Shown here: piece after piece, positions 1 through 6,853 of the stretch
Numbering within the stretch: the stretch's first letter is position 1
Layout: each line of letters opens with the position of its first letter
Source of the DNA: JAUWMV01 sp964562425
GTDB lineage: Bacteria; UBP14; UBA6098; B30-G16
NCBI GenBank assembly: GCA_964562425.1
Contig: CAZLTJ010000103.1
Coordinates: 1 to 7,509 of the forward strand
Length of the DNA stretch: 7,509 nt
Reading direction: 5' to 3'
Notes under the pieces: generated by a model
What the model saw: the letters and a program-made list of their open reading frames with translations, nothing else
What the model was told of the DNA's origin: nothing
The model's database searches: none
Position numbers and translations under genes: made by a program

Positions 1-359
1 TTCCCGGGCAGTTTTTTCTTTTCTCCGTTTTCATCTGGTATATCTAGTAAACCATCGAATTTGATTCGCGGTGTCCACAACATTTCGTGATGCTTTTCAT
101 TCAATCTCTGAAGCAAACTATCGACACCAATGAACGCAAGGTCATTGGGATTTTGATCAGCTTCTTTTGCATAAGCCTGAGTCATTATTCTTAAATGCCC
201 TGTTTGATAATGAGCTGTAGACTTAATCATGTCCGATATTACACCGTTTAAGAAGGAGTATAAAAATACAGCCAGAAAAACGCCTGCAAAAACGGTTAAT
301 ATAGGAAAGAGTGACCGTGACCGGTCGCGAATTAGACCTTTTAATAAAAATTTTATCAT
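1..359 (-). CDS. ABC transporter permease, FtsX/MacB (LolC/LolE) type, N-terminal part
   Basis: This is the first 119 residues of an inner-membrane permease; the gene runs off the left edge of the window. Seen: a short basic N-terminus (MIKFLLKGLIRDRSRS), one strong hydrophobic segment at about residues 18-38, then a polar region that should be the start of the periplasmic domain. This is the usual opening of LolC/LolE/MacB permeases, which have four membrane helices with a large periplasmic domain between helices 1 and 2. The ATG overlaps the TGA of the upstream permease (ATGA), and an AGAGG ribosome binding site lies 9 bases upstream, inside that gene, so the two are probably translationally coupled. 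It is a second, different permease, which implies a heteromeric LolC-LolE-like pair. The substrate is unknown. The family rests on the topology, the context and the neighbouring full-length permease. Confidence 0.88.
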   Translation of the reverse strand, partial: MIKFLLKGLIRDRSRSLFPILTVFAGVFLAVFLYSFLNGVISDMIKSTAHYQTGHLRIMTQAYAKEADQNPNDLAFIGVDSLLQRLNEKHHEMLWTPRIKFDGLLDIPDENGEKKKLPG

Positions 360-1528
360 GTCAAATTTCCTCTTAAAGCGTCGGTTGGGTTAAGTTTTGC
401 AATTTTCCTTGTCGGCAGATAACTGACAATAGTTGTAACAATTAAAACAAGCAGTGTTGTGCTAATAACTAAGCCAACGGTATATGTAGGAAAAATTCTA
501 TTCCCAATTGCAAGACCGTAACTATCCGTCCCTTCCGGTAAACCATATCCTTTTGAAGCGACATAAGTTAGTAAGGGAATCCCATAAATAGCAGCTACAA
601 TTGCAGCCAAAACAGCATGCATCGAGCCTTCTAGAGTGAATAGTTGAATTAGTTTTGAGCGTGTCATTCCCAAAGCCATTAAAGTGCCCATCTCTTTTCT
701 TCTTCGGAAGATGGATAGAATTTGAGTGTCAAAAATAGCAAGCATAGCTAATAACAACAGGACGATATAAAAAATGCTTCCACCGATTGATTTTGATAAA
801 TAAAGCGCCCTAATATCCTGCATTAAAAAATCGAGATCTTTGTGATTCCAATTATAAACTTTATCACTGAACTGTAAGCCTTTTTCCAGGACAATGATCG
901 TTGCTTCATTGGGCATTGCAGTCATTTCACGCATTCTTTCAATAGGAATCCAAAGCTGTCCGTTATCGATATCCGAAACGTCGGTTTTCATCACTTCTAT
1001 TATTTTAATTTCATTTGCATCGAATGTACCGTTGGCATCACGCCACCTTACAGTGACATAATCTCCTATTTTTAGCCCGGTACTTTTTGCCATACGACTG
1101 CCAATTAATGCCGGAATGGTTTCCTCATTCGTTATTAATACTGAAGTCGGAATTGACAATATAGTTTGGTCCGGTGCAATTCCTTTCATTAAAGCGTTTT
1201 GGAATCTGCCATTGGGATAGATAGATGCCTGCCGGATCAATATTGGCACTGCTTTTTTCTCTGCAACTAATTTTTGGAGTTCACTCGGGAACTTTCCATG
1301 GGCATCGTCCAGCGTTAAGGGATCGTACGGATCATAATCGCTTTGCCAGTATTGCCCACCGGCGAATTGGGCATCCAGCGTAGCTTTTTCCATTTGGTCA
1401 CTCATCCCGTTATAAAGCCCCTGCAAGAATATGATAGCAACAAATGAAAACGAAAGTGCGATAGCGCTTAACCAGGTGCGCAAGCCTGCCCCATAAATAT
1501 TTCTGAAGGCAAGTTTGGGAATAATCAT
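356..1528 (-). CDS. ABC transporter permease, FtsX/MacB (LolC/LolE) type
   Basis: A complete 390-residue inner-membrane permease, close to the usual length of LolC/LolE. Membrane segments are seen at about residues 17-39, 249-274, 303-325 and 348-372. Between the first two lies a periplasmic domain of about 200 residues (MacB_PCD type). After helix 2 comes the cytoplasmic stretch FRRRKEMGTLMALGMTR (274-290), the conserved FtsX-domain element that couples to the ATPase, and the protein ends with the family-typical LNPTDALRG (379-387). The start at 1528 is supported by GGAGGTGA at 1533-1540 and by an ATGA overlap with the ATPase gene just upstream; its own stop overlaps the next permease the same way. 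It probably forms a heterodimer with the following permease, powered by the LolD-like ATPase. The cargo (lipoprotein, lipid or drug) cannot be told. Confidence 0.93.
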   Translation of the reverse strand: MIIPKLAFRNIYGAGLRTWLSAIALSFSFVAIIFLQGLYNGMSDQMEKATLDAQFAGGQYWQSDYDPYDPLTLDDAHGKFPSELQKLVAEKKAVPILIRQASIYPNGRFQNALMKGIAPDQTILSIPTSVLITNEETIPALIGSRMAKSTGLKIGDYVTVRWRDANGTFDANEIKIIEVMKTDVSDIDNGQLWIPIERMREMTAMPNEATIIVLEKGLQFSDKVYNWNHKDLDFLMQDIRALYLSKSIGGSIFYIVLLLLAMLAIFDTQILSIFRRRKEMGTLMALGMTRSKLIQLFTLEGSMHAVLAAIVAAIYGIPLLTYVASKGYGLPEGTDSYGLAIGNRIFPTYTVGLVISTTLLVLIVTTIVSYLPTRKIAKLNPTDALRGNLT

Positions 1529-2235
1529 TTTCTCACCTCCGCATCTAAAATTTCATCCTTTTCAACACTCCCATCAACCAATGAAATTTTTCTTTTTAGA
1601 TACTGCATTACTTTTTCATCGTGAGTGGCGAAGATAAATGTTGTTTCAATGCCCTCATTTAACTGAACCATCGTCTTCATAATGTGGTGTGAATTTTTTG
1701 CATCAAGATTTGCAGTCGGTTCATCTGCAAGAACTATCTCTGGCTTCTTGACTATAGCACGTGCGATCGCAATGCGTTGACTCTCACCTCCCGAAAGCTG
1801 TGCCGGTTTTGAACTCGCACGGTCAGCCAGCCCGACCCACTCTAATGCTTCCATGACTAAATTTTTTCTTTCTGAAGTTTCCATATTCTGGAGCAGAAGC
1901 GGAAATTCAACATTCTCAAAAACAGTGTAAACCGGTAATAAATTGAATGTTTGGAAAATGAATCCGATATGCATGTTGCGGAGTCGGGCAGCTTGTTTAT
2001 GCGAGAGTGTTTCAATTTTTTTACCCAATACCTCAGCACTGCCCTCGCTCGGTAAATCCAGGGAGCCTATGATATTCAGCAAGGTGGTTTTGCCAGAGCC
2101 GCTGGGTCCGACAAGCCCAGCAAATTCTCCTCTCTTAAAAGTTAAATTCACGTCATCCAGTGCGACTAGAATGGTAGGTCCCATTTGATATGTTTTTGTT
2201 AAATGTTCAGTTTTTATTAAACAAGAATTATTCAT
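1525..2235 (-). CDS. ABC transporter ATP-binding protein, LolD/MacB type
   Basis: A 236-residue cytoplasmic ATPase of the LolD/MacB/FtsE group that drives the two downstream permeases. All motifs are visible and intact: Walker A GPSGSGKT (43-50), Q-loop Gln95 within FIFQTFNLLP, signature LSGGESQR (147-154), Walker B IVLADEP (167-173), D-loop NLD (176-178) and switch His205. The FQTFNLLP, GGESQR and DEPTANLD runs are typical of the lipoprotein-release/macrolide-efflux group rather than of importers. The start at 2235 is supported by AAGGAGA at 2243-2249, 7 bases away. The gene begins 50 bases after the barrel-protein gene and overlaps the next gene by ATGA. Nothing in it looks damaged. MacB, LolD and other exporter ATPases of this group cannot be separated by sequence alone, so no gene symbol is given. 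Confidence 0.95.
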   Translation of the reverse strand: MNNSCLIKTEHLTKTYQMGPTILVALDDVNLTFKRGEFAGLVGPSGSGKTTLLNIIGSLDLPSEGSAEVLGKKIETLSHKQAARLRNMHIGFIFQTFNLLPVYTVFENVEFPLLLQNMETSERKNLVMEALEWVGLADRASSKPAQLSGGESQRIAIARAIVKKPEIVLADEPTANLDAKNSHHIMKTMVQLNEGIETTFIFATHDEKVMQYLKRKISLVDGSVEKDEILDAEVRK

Positions 2236-2285
2236 TGCTGTATCTCCTTATGATTATATTACAATTTATATTTCTATTTTTCTCA

Positions 2286-3431
2286 CTAATGATTAAATAC
2301 GACCATTATCTGAAACCCATTCCCAGAAAATACATTACTATCACTTTGCGTTTGATTGAGACGAAATATTTCCGGATTAAAAAAACCAATAATATAAAAC
2401 AGCCAATTGTCATAGGTCCGCTGCCAATTTAACGTCACATAACTATCTCGGTTTGTCCAATCATAATAATAAATTCCTGAAACCTTATCTAATAACCCGA
2501 TAGGATAATTAGCTGATAAAGCGGAAAATTTGATCCCGTCACCTGATCCAAAAATTTTATCTGAACTCTCAGAATTGTAAAACTCGGTTAAAATATAAAG
2601 ACCGTTCCCAATATTAAAAGTATAATCAGCACCAATTGTCCATTGACACTGGTATTTCATTAAGGCGAGTTCAGTTTTGCAATAGTTAAGAGTTCCCTCA
2701 AACAATAGCCCAATTTCAAAATCCCATCTACAATCGAAGGCAAAGCGGTTTTCATCAACCACATTTTTATTTATATCAGGAACAAGAGCGGGAAGTTGAG
2801 TAAAATCGGCTTTACGGTGATGATAAGTTATCCCGGCTTCACCCGTAAATATCAGAGTTTGAAAGCGACCGCCGAATTCTATTCCGTTATCTTTTGTTGG
2901 TGCTATCTCCCAACCTTTTAGATCATTGTTGTCATAAAGCGCCCACAGCCAAATATTAGCATTATTTTGAAAATAGTAGCGCAATAGTAATCCATAAACT
3001 CCGTCAGTAAGCTTCAACGGGTCGCGCGGGTCGATGCGATCGAACCACATTAACGGACGAAACAGCATTGCCGAACCAAAATTTATTTTCTGAAGTCCCG
3101 CGCGCGCTTCAAATTGGTTTGATGAAATCCTCAACCATAATCTGTATGGTTTGAGTTTTGCAGTTTCATTTTCACTTTTCCAATCATTAAAGTCACTGAA
3201 TAAATATGTGTTAATGGACAACTCCGCATCGACAAAGTATTTATCTGTGAGTGATTTCTCGATAAAAAGATTAGGAATATATCTAACGCCAACTTGAGAG
3301 ATATAATTATTTTCAGGAATACTGGTCAACCACACTGAAGCTTGTCCCTGCAAAGTGAATGATTGAGCATTGTTTAAACTATAGCTGCTAATTAATAAGA
3401 TTATGAGGCAATATTTAGAGCAACTATTCAT
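2286..3431 (-). CDS. Putative outer-membrane beta-barrel protein with signal peptide
   Basis: A 381-residue protein with a hydrophobic signal peptide (about residues 5-20), probably cut after Ala22-Gln23. The mature part is rich in short alternating aromatic/hydrophobic strands (for example LWLRISS, NIWLWALY, GIYYYDW, WLFYIIGFF), as in outer-membrane barrels. A notable stretch at about 109-154 includes LQKINFGSAMLFRPLMWFDR followed by IDPRDPLKLTDGVYGLL; I recall similar runs in uncharacterised barrel proteins of Bacteroidota/Ignavibacteria-like bacteria, but I cannot name the family. It ends in FNH rather than the usual terminal aromatic residue. The stop is a tandem TAG-TGA. A ribosome binding site GAGGTGG (3444-3450) lies 12 bases upstream, rather far. 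As first gene of the exporter operon it may be the outer-membrane partner or the cargo. Function unknown. Confidence 0.78.
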   Translation of the reverse strand: MNSCSKYCLIILLISSYSLNNAQSFTLQGQASVWLTSIPENNYISQVGVRYIPNLFIEKSLTDKYFVDAELSINTYLFSDFNDWKSENETAKLKPYRLWLRISSNQFEARAGLQKINFGSAMLFRPLMWFDRIDPRDPLKLTDGVYGLLLRYYFQNNANIWLWALYDNNDLKGWEIAPTKDNGIEFGGRFQTLIFTGEAGITYHHRKADFTQLPALVPDINKNVVDENRFAFDCRWDFEIGLLFEGTLNYCKTELALMKYQCQWTIGADYTFNIGNGLYILTEFYNSESSDKIFGSGDGIKFSALSANYPIGLLDKVSGIYYYDWTNRDSYVTLNWQRTYDNWLFYIIGFFNPEIFRLNQTQSDSNVFSGNGFQIMVVFNH

Positions 3432-3487
3432 TGTTTTTTTCTTCCACCTCTTCTATTGTTGTAATGCAGTATAAAACGAAATTTGCT

Positions 3488-3559
3488 TCATCCACACTTC
3501 CGAATATCCAGCATATCCTGTGTTGCGGGAGACTGTGTTCTGTGGAATATTCGGGACAT
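3488..3559 (-). CDS. Small open frame in repeat copy A (possible leader peptide)
   Basis: A 23-codon frame starting MSRIFHRTQSP and ending IRKCG. It is listed because it has a strong ribosome binding site (GAAGGAGAT at 3566-3574, 7 bases before ATG), promoter-like hexamers further upstream, and a counterpart in repeat copy B that keeps the same start, the same first residues and a similar end (IRWCG). It lies 56 bases upstream of the barrel-protein gene, in the same direction, so it might act as a translated leader. No known peptide is recognised, and it may simply be part of a non-coding repeat. Confidence 0.25.
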   Translation of the reverse strand: MSRIFHRTQSPATQDMLDIRKCG

Positions 3560-3801
3560 AGTCTGATCTCCTTCTCTATCTATAATGCTTACCAGTAGAA
3601 AAGAAGTCAAGGAAAGTTATCGCTGCTGTAAACTCATATTTCTCACCGAGCAATGTTTCCCGTAAACCTTTGGCGGAAAGATCCGACTATCACATATACA
3701 GAGCTTCGGGGGATTCTAAATGAAGACAAAGCAGGATAGTCGTTAGAGATTTTTCTTATGAAGGTGTATGTCTATTCTGGTGAGGGATGTTATATTTTAC
3801 T
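3492..3801. repeat. Direct repeat, copy A (left of the defence-like gene)
   Basis: The core, 3526-3801, matches 6411-6686 base for base with no net gap: 276 bases with about 29 differences by hand count, roughly 89% identity. A weaker match continues leftward to about 3492 (matching 6266-6297 beyond an insertion in copy B). Longest identical runs include the stretch around 3701-3731 and that around 3601-3622. It fills most of the 444-base gap between the barrel-protein gene and the ATPase gene. It has no visible terminal inverted repeats and no transposase. It could be a duplicated intergenic region, a degraded element, or a non-coding RNA locus. Confidence 0.9.
3582..3610 (-). promoter_or_regulatory. 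Candidate sigma-70-like promoter in repeat copy A
   Basis: On the minus strand TTGACT (3605-3610) is followed after 17 bases by CATTAT (3582-3587), with an overlapping TATAGA as an alternative -10 at longer spacing. The same elements at the same spacing occur in copy B. It points at the small open frame (3488-3559) and then the barrel/exporter operon. Only the hexamers support it; a Bacteroidota-type promoter would look different. Confidence 0.35.
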
Positions 3802-3875
3802 GGTTACCTGAGAGGATTCAGGTTGTCGGTGTGGGAGAGGGTGTTTTTGAAATTATTCATATTAAATCTCAGAAT

Positions 3876-6167
3876 TCAGGATTTGCATTGTTCACATAGA
3901 GTATCAAAATGGTCTTTATCATGATTTTTTACTGCATCCAATACAAGATTTACTACTTCTTGACATTCACTCAAATCAGGAAATTTAATGATGCGTTCAC
4001 TTGTTGTACTATGGGAATACTGATTAACAAATTTGAGAACACGAACTGAATTTGAATCAGAAATCAATCTACTTATTTTATTCTTATTATGAATAGATTT
4101 GCCATCAGGATATTTGAAACCCAAATATGTTTCCAAAAATCTTCTTGCAATATTTGGAAGTAAATAGAGCATTTCAAAATTATCTTTTGGATCATTACAG
4201 AATTGGTCCAGTATTGAGAATAAATATACATATTCCGATCTAAATTTTTTCAACTGACAAGGCATACCTTCTATTTTGGAATCTTTTGCATTCTTGTTGT
4301 GTGTCATTTTGATAAAATAGAATGGTGCTTTTTTCAGTGTTTCATCTTTATTATCTTTAAGATTACACCTATCCTTAATAAAATCCTTCATCAAATTCAG
4401 AAATTCCATATTATGAGTAGTAACGAAGAATTGACTGAATCCATCATTTTGGAATTTATTTTCAATCAGTGCATAAATGCTATAAAGATGGCTTAAGTCT
4501 AAACTACATACTGGATCATCAATGAAAACTATCGAATCGCATAGGCTTGTGTCTTTATCCTCAAGATGAGCTATGAAGTAAGAAAAAGAAATGATAGTTT
4601 TTTCTCCTTCACTTAAGTTTTTGGCAACTTCGTTATGTCTTAATAGCCTAAATTTGCCTTCTTTGGTTGGTTCAATTTGAAGGGCATCATCCGAAAAGAA
4701 TAAACTTAAGGTTTCATTTAGTTTTTCAGCACCTTTTGCAACATCCGATATTTTTGATTTAAATTCTCTAATTTTTTTTTCACTTTTAATAATGTTATAC
4801 TCTATTGTATCTACTTCAATTCCAAGGCTAGTAACCTTTGCATTGTTTTCAATATATTTTTCGTCTTTGATAAATTCTGCTACAAAATGCTTTTCTAAGG
4901 CTTTTTTATTTCTTCCCTTTTCTGCTTCAAAGTTCTTTGTTTTCCCATTATGTTTAGAAAATATATAAACTAATTTATGCCAAACTTCTATTATTGTTTT
5001 TACATCAACATCATCCTTTTCAGGAGTAGGTTCTGTAAAAGGATTCTTTTTTTTATCATTTAGGACTTCATCCAAAGGTTTGAATGTATCCAAGTAAGCA
5101 CTCAATAATCTATCAAATACCTTTTTTTTATTTTCAAAGTCAGTCTTAAATTCTTCATATAAACTATTTTCATCCGGGACTTGATTTTTGAATGCTTCTA
5201 TTGAATTTTTTTTATGTTTTTCTATTTCTTTCATCAAGTTGTCTATATCATTTTGGAGTTTTTCAAAATCCTTTGAAAAATGTTTTTCTAATCTCGTCAA
5301 AAGATCTTCGGGTAAGGTATTTCCACAAAACTGGCAAATTGTTTCGTCTTTATGAAGTTCCTTACCTTGCCTAACCCATTTACCCAAAGAGGGATTATTC
5401 CTAAGCTTCTCAATTATTTTGGAAACTATCTTTCTTGAAACTACTTCTTTAACTTCCTCAAAAGCTGATTCATAATAATCAAATAATGGTAAAGGTGGAA
5501 TAGTTATTTTGTTCATACTTTCTGGACTCTGATAGCTTTTAAAAGTATTAGTAAAATCAGATTCATCCAATAAATAGGTCTCATGATTGCTTTTTATTTC
5601 ATGAATGGTCTTTTCAAACATTCTTCGATCATAGTCAGGCCATTGCAGTTTTTCCTTAATATGCTTTGCGCTTTTTGTCATATTGTTTTTAAGAGAATTA
5701 TCTAAGTCTTCTTTTTCTTTTCTTTTCTTTTCAATGCTTTGATTCAATTCTTGATTCGATTTTCTTTCTGTTTCAAGCTTCTTTTGTATTTCAATGTTCT
5801 CCTTGCCCAATATGAAAATTGGTTCAATAGTTCTATCTTCATCATCCTCATGCCATCTTAAGTTTTCCCTTACAAAATCAACATTATAGACTCTGATATT
5901 CGGAAGCTTATCACAATCGCTCTTTCCAAATTTATTTCCCTGACTATATTCGAGTTGAAAATCCGCATCAGGATAATCTTCATGCTCTTTTCCAACTTCA
6001 AAAGATCTAAATATTCTTGAAAGTGTTGTTTTGCCAGAATAGTTCCATCCATAGATTAGGTTGTACTTCTGAAATACATTAATGCTTTTATCCCATCGGA
6101 AATCTTTGAAGCTTCCATAGTTTTATATTTTTGTAATTTTTGTAATCAATTTTTCCTCTAATTTCAT
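3876..6167 (-). pseudogene. RloC/PrrC-like (AAA_13-type) ABC ATPase, interrupted by an N-terminal TAA
   Basis: A large ABC-type ATPase of the AAA_13 group, related to the phage-defence anticodon nucleases RloC and PrrC. The open frame covers 748 codons (6122-3876). Counting from 6122: Walker A GWNYSGKTT (25-33), coiled coil about 108-146, a zinc-hook-like CQFCG (263-267) followed by more coiled coil, signature LSEGEK (503-508), Walker B IVFIDDP (531-537), switch His570, and a C-terminal domain with RRFLE (Arg660, Glu664) and His704. These three resemble the Arg-Glu-His triad of PrrC/RloC. The only plausible starts, ATG at 6167 and TTG at 6149 (AGAGGA 4 bases upstream), are in frame but cut off by TAA at 6123-6125, where relatives would read roughly KIKNYGSFKDF. 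The first start after the stop (TTG, 5810) lies beyond Walker A. Much more AT-rich than the exporter genes and flanked by direct repeats, so probably acquired. No restriction-modification partner is in the window. Confidence 0.82.
6123..6125 (-). other. In-frame TAA near the start of the AAA_13-type ATPase
   Basis: The frame reads LITKITKI, then TAA, then NYGSFKDFRWDK on into Walker A. The text on both sides fits one continuous N-terminus. A single base change from AAA (Lys) would produce this stop. No ATG, GTG or TTG lies in frame between the TAA and Walker A. Confidence 0.85.
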
Positions 6168-6410
6168 TTTCTCTTCCCGAATTTACACCACCCGTTCTTC
6201 TTTGGCAAGAAAAGAAAGCCCCGCAGTGTGGTATTTTTCATAAATAATTATACTACTTCCACCTCCCACACCACCGAATTCCCACATACCCCGTGCTATT
6301 TCTTGCTCTACCCCTGAATGCGTATGTGAAATCCTCTTCGAGGGAACCGAGTTCAAAGAACGGCTCGTTGGATGTGGCTTGAACACCCGACTTAAGTCGG
6401 GTGCTACCCA
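6168..6410. other. Gene-free stretch upstream of the ATPase, with an insertion in repeat copy B
   Basis: No gene is recognised here. Bases 6266-6297 resemble 3492-3524 of copy A, then about 114 bases (roughly 6298-6410) have no counterpart in copy A and look inserted. The hexamer GTGCTA occurs at both ends of this insert (6293-6298 and 6401-6406), possibly a small target duplication. The insert carries the palindrome described separately. A minus-strand open frame (6253-6444) spans it. Confidence 0.6.
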
Positions 6411-6444
6411 CGGGAGACTGCGTGCTGTGGAATATTCGGGACAT
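6253..6444 (-). CDS. Small open frame in repeat copy B, with an in-frame insertion
   Basis: A 63-codon frame that starts MSRIFHSTQSP, nearly identical to the start of the small frame in copy A, with the same GAAGGAGAT ribosome binding site and promoter-like hexamers upstream. Its end (IRWCG followed by RWK) matches the end of the copy A frame (IRKCG). In between are about 38 extra codons, exactly the inserted segment with the palindrome, and the insertion keeps the frame. It points toward the interrupted ATPase gene. Whether it is translated is unknown; keeping the frame has a one-in-three chance by luck. Confidence 0.25.
   Translation of the reverse strand: MSRIFHSTQSPVGSTRLKSGVQATSNEPFFELGSLEEDFTYAFRGRARNSTGYVGIRWCGRWK
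6384..6407 (-). repeat. REP-like palindrome with GTAG foot
   Basis: A perfect 20-base palindrome at 6384-6403 (arms CACCCGAC and GTCGGGTG around TTAA). On the minus strand it is directly preceded by GTAG (6404-6407). A GTAG tetranucleotide at the 5' foot of a GC-rich hairpin is the known hallmark of REP elements mobilised by RAYT (IS200-like TnpA_REP) transposases. Only one copy is visible here, so repetition in the genome is inferred. There is no T-run after it, so it is not a typical terminator. Confidence 0.6.
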
Positions 6445-6686
6445 GGTCTGATCTCCTTCTCAACTTATAATGCTTAACATTCGAAAAGAAGTCAAGGAAA
6501 GTTATCGACGCTGTAAATTTATATTTCTCGCAGAGCAATGTTTCCCGTAAACCTTTGGCGGAATGATCCAACTATTACATATACAGAGCTTCGGGGGATT
6601 CTAAATGAAGACAAAGCCAGATGATCGTTAGAAATTTTTATGATGAAAGTGTATGTCTATTCAGGTGAGAGAAGTTATATTTTACT
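6411..6686. repeat. Direct repeat, copy B (right of the defence-like gene)
   Basis: Same orientation as copy A, offset by exactly 2,885 bases, about 89% identical over 276 bases by hand count. The match ends sharply near TTATATTTTACT (6675-6686). To the left, homology resumes beyond the inserted segment. Recombination between the two copies would remove exactly 2,885 bases, including the whole ATPase gene. Confidence 0.9.
6467..6495 (-). promoter_or_regulatory. Candidate sigma-70-like promoter in repeat copy B
   Basis: TTGACT (6490-6495), 17 bases, CATTAT (6467-6472) on the minus strand, as in copy A, with TATAAG overlapping. Both hexamers are unchanged between the copies while the spacer has changed at several positions. 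It reads toward the small frame at 6253-6444 and the ATPase gene beyond it. Confidence 0.35.
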
Positions 6687-6839
6687 CACTAACCGATTCC
6701 GATTATGTCCTATCACCTGACACGTAGATTTTTGTCTTAGCTTGTCGGGAAATGACACATATTATGTATGTAGACAATTATTTTGAAATACATGCGTTAT
6801 GGTTTGGGTACATTGATATGAAATATTTATTAAATACAT
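6687..6839. other. Upstream region of the CorA gene
   Basis: About 150 bases between repeat copy B and the CorA ribosome binding site. It is AT-rich and must hold the CorA promoter if the gene has its own, but I see no convincing pair of promoter hexamers and no terminator-like hairpin. Confidence 0.4.
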
Positions 6840-6845
6840 AGGAGG
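6840..6845 (+). promoter_or_regulatory. Ribosome binding site of the CorA gene
   Basis: A perfect AGGAGG. It decides between two close ATG codons: the one at 6848 is only 2 bases away, too close, while the one at 6854 is 8 bases away and is preferred. Confidence 0.75.
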
Positions 6846-6853
6846 CGATGAAA

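Noticed and set aside
3468..3473. TATACT as a -10 box for the barrel-protein gene
   Set aside because: No acceptable -35 element occurs at 16-18 bases upstream, so the support is too weak to list.
3806..3823. Hairpin ACCTGA/TCAGGT near the 3' end of the ATPase gene as a terminator
   Set aside because: The stem is only six pairs and no T-run follows on either strand.
5870..6052. A 60-codon minus-strand open frame in another phase at the ATPase N-terminus
   Set aside because: The frame with Walker A covers the same bases and matches the AAA_13 family; this one is a shadow.
6183..6386. A 67-codon minus-strand open frame upstream of the ATPase gene
   Set aside because: No ribosome binding site or recognised family, and it overlaps the inserted segment and palindrome; likely chance.
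3526..6686. The direct repeats as ends of a composite transposon
   Set aside because: No transposase-like protein and no terminal inverted repeats are seen in either copy.
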